A stretch of DNA of 64,000 bases, from assembly GCF_018457165.1 (NCBI RefSeq), contig NZ_JAFMNX010000006.1, positions 62,001 to 126,000 of the forward strand, read 5' to 3'. The position numbers were made by a program, and so were the translations under genes. This DNA is from Tianweitania aestuarii. GTDB lineage: Bacteria > Pseudomonadota > Alphaproteobacteria > Rhizobiales > Rhizobiaceae. Positions 34,933 through 41,586 of this stretch are shown here, piece after piece. Each line of letters starts with the position of its first letter. The first letter of the stretch is position 1. Under the pieces are notes generated by a model. That model had not been told where the DNA came from, searched no databases, and saw only the letters and a list, made by a program, of their open reading frames with translations.

Positions 34933-36483
34933 GTGAGTCCTGGTAGAACGATCCCCATATTGTCGGTAGCCGAAGACCAGTATCGCACGCTTCCACAACA
35001 CGTCCGTGACGTGTTGGACAGCGAATCGCGCATTGAAGTCCTGCGTTCGCTCGACAATACCTCCGGTATCAAGGACGCCGACTTCGACGCCATGACAGCC
35101 TTGGCGTCGCAGGTCATGCAAACACCCATTGCATTGGTGTCGCTGGTTGGACGCGACAAGCAGGAGTTCCGCTCCAGGATCGGCACCGATCTGGAAGGAA
35201 GCCCCGCAGAGATTTCTTTCTGCGCGCATACGATCGCCGAAGAGGGTGACGCACCCTTTCTCGTCGAGAATGCCACGCTTGATGCACGCTTTGCTAAAAA
35301 CGAGCTTGTCACCGGTCCGCTCCACATCCGCTTCTATGCCGGCAGTCCCCTGATCGTCGGCGGCGAGAAGGTCGGCTCGCTTTGCGTTCTGGATACCGTC
35401 CCACGCGAGCGGCCCGACGATGCGCGGCTTGCTCAGCTCAAAAGCATGGCGACGCTGGTTTCATCCCTGCTGCAGCTCAAGGACAGCGCACGAAAGGGCG
35501 ATATCGCCCGAACGGCTTTGGTCCAGGAAAAGAAGCGCCACACGCTGGCCCTTGAAGCCGCTTCCATAGCGAGCTGGGTCTGGGATCTGCGCAGCAACAG
35601 GATCGATTGCGACGAATTGCTGCCGCAGATGCTGGGGCTACCCGTCGCAAACCGCATTCGCGCAAGCGACCTGCTGCGTGCCATCGATCGCCGCGATCGT
35701 CGTCATTCCGTTCTGCAGTTGCGGCAAGCGCTGCAAACAGGCCGCGATTATATGGGTGAATATCGAGTTGGGAACACACAGCCCACCCGCTGGCTGGGTG
35801 CCAGAGGCCGCGTCCTCGATCATGATGCGCAGGGACGGCCGACGCTCGTTTTTGGCGTGAACTTCGACATCACCGCGACCAAGACCTCGGAAGAGCGGCA
35901 GCGCCTTCTTCTGCGCGAGATCAATCACCGCGTGAAAAACACGCTGGCGACGGTGCAGGCTCTTGCGACGCAAACCCTGCGTCACACCCGAGAACCACGC
36001 GATTTCCTGTCCGCCTTCAACGGCAGGCTTCAGGCGCTTGGACTGGCGCATGGTCTGTTGTCGGACATGGAATGGGGCGGGATCGATCTGGCTGAAGTCA
36101 TCAGTCTTCAGGCGATGCCCTTTACCGACAAGGCCGATCCGCGCATCTATTCGATCGGGCCGTCCATCTCGCTGTCCCCTGACCAGGCGCTTGGTCTGGG
36201 GCTGATCCTGCATGAACTTGGCAGCAACGCGCTGAAACATGGCGCGCTTTCAACCCAGACTGGCCATGTCGATGTCTCGTGGCAGCTGGAAGGGACGCGT
36301 GACCATCCACGCGTCACGCTGCACTGGGAAGAATGCGGTGGACCGGTCGTCACCGAACCCAGACGCTCGGGCTTCGGCTCCATCTTGATCAAACGCAGCC
36401 TGGACAAGGTACTGGGTTCGAAGGTCGATCACCGCTTTCTGCCGGAAGGTGTTCAGGCCGAGATTTCACTTCCGCTGGAATAA
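34933..36483 (+). CDS. GAF/PAS HWE-family sensor histidine kinase
   Basis: A cytoplasmic kinase of about 516 residues. An N-terminal GAF domain (about residues 30-170) and a PAS-like region (about 205-320) precede an HWE/HisKA2 catalytic part. The phospho-acceptor His lies in EINHRVKNTLATVQAL, the N box is LILHELGSNALKHG, and the family-defining motif reads HWEECGGP. There are no membrane segments, so it should sense a cytoplasmic signal. HWE/HisKA2 kinases commonly feed PhyR. The start is uncertain: no ATG exists at the N-terminus; GTG 34933 or TTG 34960 are candidates. It converges on the holin-like/DUF883 operon. Confidence 0.85.
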   Translation: MSPGRTIPILSVAEDQYRTLPQHVRDVLDSESRIEVLRSLDNTSGIKDADFDAMTALASQVMQTPIALVSLVGRDKQEFRSRIGTDLEGSPAEISFCAHTIAEEGDAPFLVENATLDARFAKNELVTGPLHIRFYAGSPLIVGGEKVGSLCVLDTVPRERPDDARLAQLKSMATLVSSLLQLKDSARKGDIARTALVQEKKRHTLALEAASIASWVWDLRSNRIDCDELLPQMLGLPVANRIRASDLLRAIDRRDRRHSVLQLRQALQTGRDYMGEYRVGNTQPTRWLGARGRVLDHDAQGRPTLVFGVNFDITATKTSEERQRLLLREINHRVKNTLATVQALATQTLRHTREPRDFLSAFNGRLQALGLAHGLLSDMEWGGIDLAEVISLQAMPFTDKADPRIYSIGPSISLSPDQALGLGLILHELGSNALKHGALSTQTGHVDVSWQLEGTRDHPRVTLHWEECGGPVVTEPRRSGFGSILIKRSLDKVLGSKVDHRFLPEGVQAEISLPLE

Positions 36484-36554
36484 GTGCAAGGCGAAGGCGG
36501 GCTGGGGTTCATCCCGCTTCTTCAGCCAGTGAGCAGATAAAAGTGAGCAGACAT

Positions 36555-36590
36555 AAAAAAAGGCCGCGCAGGATGTGCGCGGCCTTTTTT
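36555..36590. terminator. Bidirectional intrinsic terminator
   Basis: AAAAAAAGGCCGCGCA pairs with TGCGCGGCCTTTTTT. It lies between the convergent kinase gene and the holin-like gene. Confidence 0.9.
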
Positions 36591-36604
36591 CGGATCAAGA
36601 AAAT

Positions 36605-37057
36605 CTATGCGCCAGGATCATCGGCGTTGCGGCGTCTTTGATAAAGCGAGTAGGCCACCCCAAGAACGAGCGGTGTTACGACTGCAGCAGCGCCGGTGGC
36701 CTTGCCACGACGTCCACGCAGCATGCTCGGCAAAGCGGCAATCGCTGCCGTCGCGCCAAGGCTGACCATGTCGGACTTGCGCTTTTCGGCGATCCGACGC
36801 TGTTCGGCACGCGCACGCGCCTGATGCGCCATCAAGACGATCACACCAATCACCAGGAAGCCGACACCGAGGATCAGTGCGGCAGCCAACGGTCCGACCA
36901 TACGCGCAAGCTGGATGTAACCGCCGATCAGCAAGAAGCTGGCGCCAAGAAGCACGAAGAGCAGCGCCACCACATAGGCAAGCACTGCACGCTTCGTGCG
37001 TTCAACGGTCAGCCCGATCTCGCCGGTAGCGAAGGCCGCGATGAGCGGTCCAAGCAC
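36605..37057 (-). CDS. Holin-like superfamily membrane protein
   Basis: A 150-residue protein with two strong membrane segments (AVLAYVVALLFVLLGASFLLIGG and AAALILGVGFLVIGVIVLMAH) and a basic C-terminal region. It fits the phage_holin_3_6/YqjE-like group of small envelope proteins, which are not phage lysis proteins. It starts at a GTG five bases after the DUF883-like gene, so the two form an operon under an EcfG-type promoter. Confidence 0.78.
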   Translation of the reverse strand: MLGPLIAAFATGEIGLTVERTKRAVLAYVVALLFVLLGASFLLIGGYIQLARMVGPLAAALILGVGFLVIGVIVLMAHQARARAEQRRIAEKRKSDMVSLGATAAIAALPSMLRGRRGKATGAAAVVTPLVLGVAYSLYQRRRNADDPGA

Positions 37058-37062
37058 AGGAC

Positions 37063-37368
37063 TTACCGACGGTTGATCAGCGCCAAGACGTAGCCGACTG
37101 CTGCGGCAACGGCCAGCGCGGTAAGCGGCTTTTCCTGAACGCGGGCAACGACCTGATCTTCGAGATCATGAGCATTGGTGCGAAGACGATCGACGCTCTG
37201 CTGTGCGACGGCCTTGGCCGTATCAAGGGACTGGCTGCCCGCGGCGCCGATCTGCTTGGTCAAGTTCGCCAGGTCGGAACGCAGGCGAGCGATCTCGGCT
37301 TCGAGGTCCTGCGGCGTACGGTCTGCATTCTGATTTGTCTGCGATTCAGCGTTCGGCGAGTTGGCCAT
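37063..37368 (-). CDS. DUF883/ElaB-like protein (copy 1)
   Basis: A 101-residue protein with a long amphipathic helix (residues 18-80) and a C-terminal membrane anchor (PLTALAVAAAVGYVLALI) ending in arginines, the layout of ElaB/YqjD-type proteins. Such proteins associate with the inner membrane and accumulate in stationary phase or stress. AGGAG precedes the ATG. A perfect EcfG-type promoter lies 31-55 bases upstream. Confidence 0.85.
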   Translation of the reverse strand: MANSPNAESQTNQNADRTPQDLEAEIARLRSDLANLTKQIGAAGSQSLDTAKAVAQQSVDRLRTNAHDLEDQVVARVQEKPLTALAVAAAVGYVLALINRR

Positions 37369-37398
37369 AAATGACTCCTGTTACATCAACGCTGCTAT

Positions 37399-37423
37399 AA
37401 CGCGTTCGAAGCAGCTATGTTCC
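37399..37423 (-). promoter_or_regulatory. EcfG-type promoter of the DUF883/holin-like operon
   Basis: Minus strand GGAAC, 16 bases, CGTT; exact consensus, back to back with a plus-strand copy five bases away. Confidence 0.88.
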
Positions 37424-37428
37424 CGCGA

Positions 37429-37453
37429 GGAACCATCATTGAAGCTCCACGTT
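37429..37453 (+). promoter_or_regulatory. EcfG-type promoter of the AI-2E family gene
   Basis: GGAAC, 16 bases, CGTT; exact consensus, 35 bases before the ATG at 37488. Confidence 0.88.
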
Positions 37454-37487
37454 TGGGGGCTCGCTACGGACAGGTTAAAGCATCAGG

Positions 37488-38603
37488 ATGAACCGGACTA
37501 TCAAGCGCGCGCCGATCGTCCGGCTTCCACCGCGATCCAACACAGAAATCGTGATCGCCCGCTCGGCACAGGTTGCCATGATCATCGTTGGTGTGCTGGC
37601 GGTGATCGCAGCACTGTATGCCGGCAAGTTCATTCTGGCGCCGATCTTCCTAGGCGTCACGATCGGCCTGATGCTCGGACCGGTTGCAACACGGGTCGAG
37701 CGTTATGCCGTGTCTTCGAGCCTGACCGGCGTGATCGTCGTCCTTATCTTCCTCGCCCTTTTGAGTGGACTGGTTTTTGCCGTGGCAGCGCCGCTGTCTT
37801 TCTGGGTCGAGCGCATACCGGCCATGTTCAGTGACCTGCGACTGCGTTTGACGGAATTCCAGGGACCGATCGAAACCATCCGCACGATGCGCGAACAGCT
37901 GCGTTCGGTCACTGGCGGCAGCGAAAGCCTGCCTGTTTCGGTCGACGACGACTCTGCGGTTGCCAGCCTCGCGATCCTGGCGCCAAGCGTGTTCGCCCAG
38001 ATCCTGCTGTTCTTCGCCAGCCTGTATTTCTTCATCGCCACCCGGCACGAAACGCGCAAGGCCATCTTGCAGCTATGCATCCGCCGTCGGCTGCGCTGGC
38101 GCGTCGCGCATATCTTCCGCGACATCGAGCGCTTGGTGTCGCGCTATCTTCTTTCGATCGCGCTGATCAATATCGCCCATGGCGCAGCCGTGGTGGTGGC
38201 GATGTGGGTGCTCGACGTGCCCTCCCCCATTCTGTGGGGCGCGATCGCCGCCCTGTTCAACTTCGTTCCCTATCTCGGACCCGCCCTGACTGCCGTGATC
38301 CTGTTTGCTGTCGGTTTGGCGGAATTTGACACGTTCACGGCAAGCCTGCTGCCCGTGATCATCTATCTGGCGATCCACTTGATCGAAGCGCAGTTCGTCA
38401 CGCCCATGGTGATCGGCCGCGCCATGACGCTGAACCCGTTTGCGGTGTTGATCGCGCTGGCCTTCTGGATCTGGCTGTGGGGACCTATCGGCGGCTTCAT
38501 CGCCATTCCCGGCCTGCTGATCCTGTATGCCGTGGTGTGGAACCTGATCCCGGGGATCGCGGCCGACAACGCGGTGAGCAGAAGCGATGATCACGTGCTT
38601 TGA
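37488..38603 (+). CDS. AI-2E family membrane protein (PerM/YdiK type)
   Basis: A 371-residue inner-membrane protein with about eight membrane segments. The family-typical C-terminal half includes FNFVPYLGPALTAV and a LIEAQFVTPMVIGRAMTLNP segment. Members have been called autoinducer-2 exporters, but several act as cation antiporters or have no known substrate, so the name implies nothing about quorum sensing here. It is headed by an exact EcfG-type promoter, so it should be stress-induced. Confidence 0.88.
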   Translation: MNRTIKRAPIVRLPPRSNTEIVIARSAQVAMIIVGVLAVIAALYAGKFILAPIFLGVTIGLMLGPVATRVERYAVSSSLTGVIVVLIFLALLSGLVFAVAAPLSFWVERIPAMFSDLRLRLTEFQGPIETIRTMREQLRSVTGGSESLPVSVDDDSAVASLAILAPSVFAQILLFFASLYFFIATRHETRKAILQLCIRRRLRWRVAHIFRDIERLVSRYLLSIALINIAHGAAVVVAMWVLDVPSPILWGAIAALFNFVPYLGPALTAVILFAVGLAEFDTFTASLLPVIIYLAIHLIEAQFVTPMVIGRAMTLNPFAVLIALAFWIWLWGPIGGFIAIPGLLILYAVVWNLIPGIAADNAVSRSDDHVL

Positions 38604-38687
38604 TCGCTATCCGCAACATGTCTTATTTAAATGACAAAATTGCGTTCTCCAGCGATGCAACGGGCATAACGCTATGGAGATTCGTGA

Positions 38688-39071
38688 TTGGCAGATCAGT
38701 TCCTCAAAGGGCTTCGGGTTTTGTTGCTCGAAGATGAGTTTCTGATCGCGCTTGATGTCGAGCAGATCTGCTACGACGAAGGCTGCGCCGAAGTGCAGAC
38801 CTTTCGCGATCTGTCCGAAGTCAACGACGCCGTTTTGAACGCGAACAGCTTCGATCTGGCAATCGTGGACGTCATGATGGGCGAAGGCATGACCCTGCCG
38901 CTGGCAGACAAGCTGCGCAGCCGTGGCGTCCCGTTCGTGTTTTCAACCGGTCTGTCGCGGACCGAAGACACGTTCCGCGACTTCAGCGATGTTCCGGTCG
39001 TGACCAAACCCTATGCGAGCCATCAGTTGACGGCTGCGATGCAGGCGGCACTCAGCACAAGGCGCAGCTGA
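38688..39071 (+). CDS. Single-domain response regulator, FATGUY-like
   Basis: A 127-residue lone receiver domain. The acidic pocket is in LLLEDEF (residues 13-18), the phospho-acceptor is Asp61 in AIVDVMM, and Lys107 is in VVTKPY. In place of the usual hydroxyl-bearing switch segment it reads VPFVFSTGLS (81-90), close to the FAT-G pattern of the atypical receivers (such as SdrG) that act in alphaproteobacterial stress phosphorelays. It starts at TTG with GGAGA seven bases upstream. It lies next to ecfG-nepR-phyR, which supports a role in that circuit. Confidence 0.87.
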   Translation: MADQFLKGLRVLLLEDEFLIALDVEQICYDEGCAEVQTFRDLSEVNDAVLNANSFDLAIVDVMMGEGMTLPLADKLRSRGVPFVFSTGLSRTEDTFRDFSDVPVVTKPYASHQLTAAMQAALSTRRS

Positions 39072-39090
39072 AACCGCGCCTTGCTCGAGA

Positions 39091-39642
39091 TCAGACGCCG
39101 GCGCCTGATCCCATCACGTGAGCGGCAATGGCATCGGGACCATAATCCGCCTCGCCTGAAACCTTCAGGATGTCCTGCAAACGCGTGCGAGCACGGCTGA
39201 CGCGGCTCTTGATGGTGCCCACGGCGCAGTTGCAGATTTCGGCAGCTTCCTCGTAGGAAAAGCCGGATGCGCCGATCAGGATGATCGCTTCGCGCTGATC
39301 CTCTGGCAGCTTTTCGAGCGCTGCACGAAAATCTTCCAGATCGAGCGAGCCATGCTGCGACGGATGGATTGCAAGCCGGGCCGTCATCGCGCCGTCGCTG
39401 TCCTGAACTTCGCGGCCGCGCTTGCGCATCTGCGAATAGAACTCGTTGCGAAGGATCGTGAACAACCAGGCTTTGAGGTTGGTGCCGGGCTGGAAGCTCG
39501 ATTGCTTGTCCCACGCCTTCACAAGCGTTTCTTGAACAAGATCGTCGGCCTTGTCGGAATTCTGCGTCAACGATACGCCGAACGCGCGCAGGCTGGGAAT
39601 TGCGCCAAGCAAGTCTTGCTTGAACTGCAGGCTGTCCGACAT
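39091..39642 (-). CDS. ecfG: General stress sigma factor EcfG
   Basis: A 183-residue ECF sigma factor. Region 2 includes DLVQETLVKAWDKQSSFQPGTNLKAWLFTILRNEFYS (about residues 34-70). Region 4 includes LEKLPEDQREAIILIGASGFSYEEAAEI (about 113-140), the EcfG/RpoE2 hallmark. It directs RNA polymerase to GGAAC-N16/17-CGTT promoters. It starts three bases after nepR and is expected to be co-transcribed with it from the promoter at 39936-39960, so it drives its own synthesis. Confidence 0.95.
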   Translation of the reverse strand: MSDSLQFKQDLLGAIPSLRAFGVSLTQNSDKADDLVQETLVKAWDKQSSFQPGTNLKAWLFTILRNEFYSQMRKRGREVQDSDGAMTARLAIHPSQHGSLDLEDFRAALEKLPEDQREAIILIGASGFSYEEAAEICNCAVGTIKSRVSRARTRLQDILKVSGEADYGPDAIAAHVMGSGAGV

Positions 39643-39644
39643 CG

Positions 39645-39842
39645 TCAGTCCTTTTTCCGACCCGAGTCCGCTGCTTCCAGCTTGCTCAACAGGTCCATGA
39701 AACGATCCGGAACATCATCCGACACGATCCCGTCATAGAACTGCTTCAGCTTGCGTCCTATTTCGGTGTTGGTTCCAAGCGGATCAAGATGACCACCCTG
39801 CCGCGCAGCCTCGTGCTGCTCGGTATTTTCCTCGTCGCTCAT
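39645..39842 (-). CDS. nepR: Anti-sigma factor NepR
   Basis: A 65-residue helical protein that sequesters EcfG in unstressed cells and is itself captured by phosphorylated PhyR. The conserved core IGRKLKQFYDGIVSDDVPDRFMDLLSKLE (residues 28-56) is the diagnostic NepR motif. The start at 39842 fits family size and has GAGAGGCGG upstream; a longer reading would run into the leader. It is the first gene of the nepR-ecfG operon. Confidence 0.95.
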   Translation of the reverse strand: MSDEENTEQHEAARQGGHLDPLGTNTEIGRKLKQFYDGIVSDDVPDRFMDLLSKLEAADSGRKKD

Positions 39843-39935
39843 TCCAAAACCGCCTCTCAGATCGATAGAAGGGTGTGCAGTTATCGCGCTCGCAAGCAAG
39901 CGATCGTTCAGTCTAGGCACACGCAAGCGGGTCTA

Positions 39936-39960
39936 AACGAGGGGATCGCAAAAATGTTCC
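39936..39960 (-). promoter_or_regulatory. EcfG-type promoter of nepR-ecfG
   Basis: Minus strand GGAAC, 16 bases, CGTT; exact consensus, giving a leader of about 85 bases. Autoregulation by EcfG is the usual design. Confidence 0.9.
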
Positions 39961-39968
39961 TTTGCGCC

Positions 39969-39993
39969 GGAACTTTTTTCCGCGAGCCCTGTT
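39969..39993 (+). promoter_or_regulatory. EcfG-like promoter of phyR
   Basis: Plus strand GGAAC, 16 bases, TGTT: one mismatch from consensus, 56 bases before the phyR start, eight bases from the oppositely oriented nepR promoter. Confidence 0.6.
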
Positions 39994-40048
39994 ATGAGTG
40001 AGACCCAATTTGTGGGCGCGACTTTTTTGTTCCAGGGATAATCACAGA

Positions 40049-40840
40049 ATGAGCCTTTCCTCGTCGATCGCTCCGCACTTGCCGTATCTGCGGCGCTTTT
40101 CGCGGGCAGTGTCCGGTTCTCAGACCAGCGGTGACGCGCTCGTGGCCGCCATGCTCGAAGCGATTATCGCCGACGTCAGCATTTTTCCGGAAGCGAGCAG
40201 CGACAAGATCGCCCTCTACAAGATTTTCGCCAAGCTTTTCACATCCATCGCCGTTCGCGTTCCCGACGAAGCACCGGCATCGGCATGGGAAAAGAGCGCG
40301 GTCGCCAATCTGTCTGCTTTGGCACCTCGTCCGCGTCAGGCTTTTCTCCTGGTTGCAGTGGAAGGCTTCACGGATGCCGAGGCCGCCGAAATCCTGGATG
40401 CTCCGTCCAACGAGTTCGCTGACCTTCTGACGGAAGCCAGCAACGAGATCTCGCGTCAGGTTGCCACGGAAATCATGGTGATCGAGGACGAGCCGCTGAT
40501 CGCCATGGATATCGAAGAGATGGTTGAAAGCCTCGGCCACCGCGTGGTGGGCGTTGCCCGTACCCATGCCGAAGCAACCGAGCTCTTCCACCGTACCCAG
40601 CCGAAGATGGTGCTGGCCGACATTCAGCTCGCCGATGGCAGCTCGGGTATCGATGCGGTCAACGAAATCCTGGCCGATCGCGCTGTGCCGGTGATCTTCA
40701 TCACCGCCTTCCCCGAGCGCCTGTTGACGGGCGAACGCCCCGAACCGGCTTTCCTCGTGACCAAGCCGTTCAACCCGGACATGGTCAAGGCGCTGATCAG
40801 CCAGGCGCTGTTCTTCGACCAGCAAAAAGCCGCCGCTTAA
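40049..40840 (+). CDS. phyR: Anti-anti-sigma response regulator PhyR
   Basis: A 263-residue protein. A sigma-factor-like domain mimicking EcfG fills residues 1-135 (with LAPRPRQAFLLVAVEGFTDAEAAEIL as pseudo-region 4). A receiver domain fills residues 142-260, with phospho-acceptor Asp191 in MVLADIQLADG and Lys239 in VTKPF. When phosphorylated it binds NepR and frees EcfG. The ATG at 40049 gives the family length. It is divergent from nepR-ecfG, the standard GSR layout. Confidence 0.96.
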   Translation: MSLSSSIAPHLPYLRRFSRAVSGSQTSGDALVAAMLEAIIADVSIFPEASSDKIALYKIFAKLFTSIAVRVPDEAPASAWEKSAVANLSALAPRPRQAFLLVAVEGFTDAEAAEILDAPSNEFADLLTEASNEISRQVATEIMVIEDEPLIAMDIEEMVESLGHRVVGVARTHAEATELFHRTQPKMVLADIQLADGSSGIDAVNEILADRAVPVIFITAFPERLLTGERPEPAFLVTKPFNPDMVKALISQALFFDQQKAAA

Positions 40841-40941
40841 GAAACGTTCAGGCACCGTTCAGGGAAGTTGCCTTAACAAGGAATTGAAAGTTTTTAGAGA
40901 AAGCGCAGCCTCGATGCTGTGCTTCTTTAAGCTTGTTTCCG

Positions 40942-40966
40942 GGAACAGCGTCCTCCCAAGCGCGTT
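40942..40966 (+). promoter_or_regulatory. EcfG-type promoter of the DUF1328-like microprotein
   Basis: GGAAC, 16 bases, CGTT; exact consensus. The predicted start site is about 20 bases before the microprotein ATG. Confidence 0.87.
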
Positions 40967-40991
40967 CCCCTCGGCGTAAGGAGTAAAAACG

Positions 40992-41156
40992 ATGCTCTAC
41001 TGGTTTATTGTATCCGCCGTTGTTGCCGCGATTGCCGGCGCTTTGAGCGTGAGCGTCACTGCGACGTCGATCGGCATGGCACAGGTTCTGATCATGATGC
41101 TGTGCGCATTCGTGGTCATCTCCCTGTTTACAGGTGTCATGCGCCGCGTGCGCTGA
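40992..41156 (+). CDS. DUF1328-like membrane microprotein
   Basis: A 54-residue protein starting MLYWFIVSAVVAAIAGAL, with two membrane segments (about residues 3-20 and 28-47) and an arginine-rich end. The MLYW start and size match the DUF1328/YtjA family of small membrane proteins, frequent in proteobacterial stress regulons. AAGGAG lies eight bases before the ATG. It has its own exact EcfG-type promoter and a strong terminator, so it is a monocistronic stress-induced gene. It is short enough to be missed by length-filtered gene finders. Confidence 0.88.
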   Translation: MLYWFIVSAVVAAIAGALSVSVTATSIGMAQVLIMMLCAFVVISLFTGVMRRVR

Positions 41157-41174
41157 TCCCCGCGATCCGAACAG

Positions 41175-41201
41175 AAAAAGGGCGCCTCGAGCGCCCTTTT
41201 T
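41175..41201 (+). terminator. Intrinsic terminator of the microprotein gene
   Basis: AAAAAGGGCGC and GCGCCCTTTTT form a perfect stem around a CTCGA loop. Confidence 0.9.
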
Positions 41202-41259
41202 GTTGTCTGGAGGAAACTCGAACTGCAGCTCCGCGGATCATGGGATTGGCAGGCGCTGA

Positions 41260-41382
41260 AAAAAAGAAAGCCGGCCTCAAAGGGCCGGCTTTTTTAAGTC
41301 TGAGAACCGAGGGGGATCGTTCTCAGTCAAGACACGACGGTCGTTGGGGGTGGGGGCGATAGGTACGACCCGCCGTGTTCGC
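41260..41382 (-). ncRNA. Candidate GSR small RNA with two C-rich hairpin loops (GsrN-like class)
   Basis: On the minus strand, three hairpins follow an EcfG-like promoter. The first has a 13-bp stem with one bulged G (41365-41378 with 41332-41344) and a 20-base loop rich in CCCCC runs. The second is CTGAGAAC/GTTCTCAG (41300-41326) with CCCCC in its loop. The third is AGCCGGCC/GGCCGGCT (41269-41290), followed by TTTCTTTTTTT, an intrinsic terminator. The length would be about 123 bases. No plus-strand gene uses the third hairpin. C-rich loops can pair with ribosome-binding sites; Caulobacter GsrN, a stress small RNA, works through such a loop. The structure is seen directly; function and homology are inferred. 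Confidence 0.65.
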
Positions 41383-41388
41383 TCCAAC

Positions 41389-41413
41389 AACAGGCAGCGA
41401 GAAACTTGGTTCC
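41389..41413 (-). promoter_or_regulatory. EcfG-like promoter of the small-RNA candidate
   Basis: Minus strand GGAAC, 16 bases, TGTT, the same -10 variant as at phyR. It is correctly placed to start the small RNA near 41382. Confidence 0.55.
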
Positions 41414-41535
41414 GCACAAAAGCAAATAAATACGGTGCCTCGGATTTGTACGTCGCAACCAAGCATTGTTCCTGCTCTTGGCAGCATCAAAACACCTGCA
41501 TGGGACGAACATAAATCGAGATCGTAATATTTTGT

Positions 41536-41561
41536 GGAACCACAAACATTGATGCTCCGTT
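41536..41561 (+). promoter_or_regulatory. EcfG-type promoter of the 41587 gene
   Basis: GGAAC, 17 bases, CGTT; exact consensus with the longer permitted spacer, 25 bases before the ATG. Confidence 0.85.
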
Positions 41562-41586
41562 ACTAGCAGCAAATGAGGTGTTCAAA

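Larger units (their letters stand above)
41157..41586. other. 430-base region without protein gene, holding a small-RNA candidate
   Basis: It contains the microprotein terminator (41175-41201), a minus-strand small-RNA candidate (41260-41382) with its own terminator, an EcfG-like minus promoter (41389-41413) and the EcfG promoter of the 41587 gene (41536-41561). The rest shows no coding signal. Confidence 0.6.

Noticed and set aside
36605-37057. Prophage signal from the holin-like gene
   Set aside because: The protein fits the YqjE-like chromosomal membrane family, sits in an operon with a DUF883-like gene under an EcfG promoter, and no other phage gene is near.
37488-38603. Quorum-sensing role for the AI-2E family protein
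   Set aside because: The family name is historical and no luxS-like or receptor gene is seen; the promoter points to stress.
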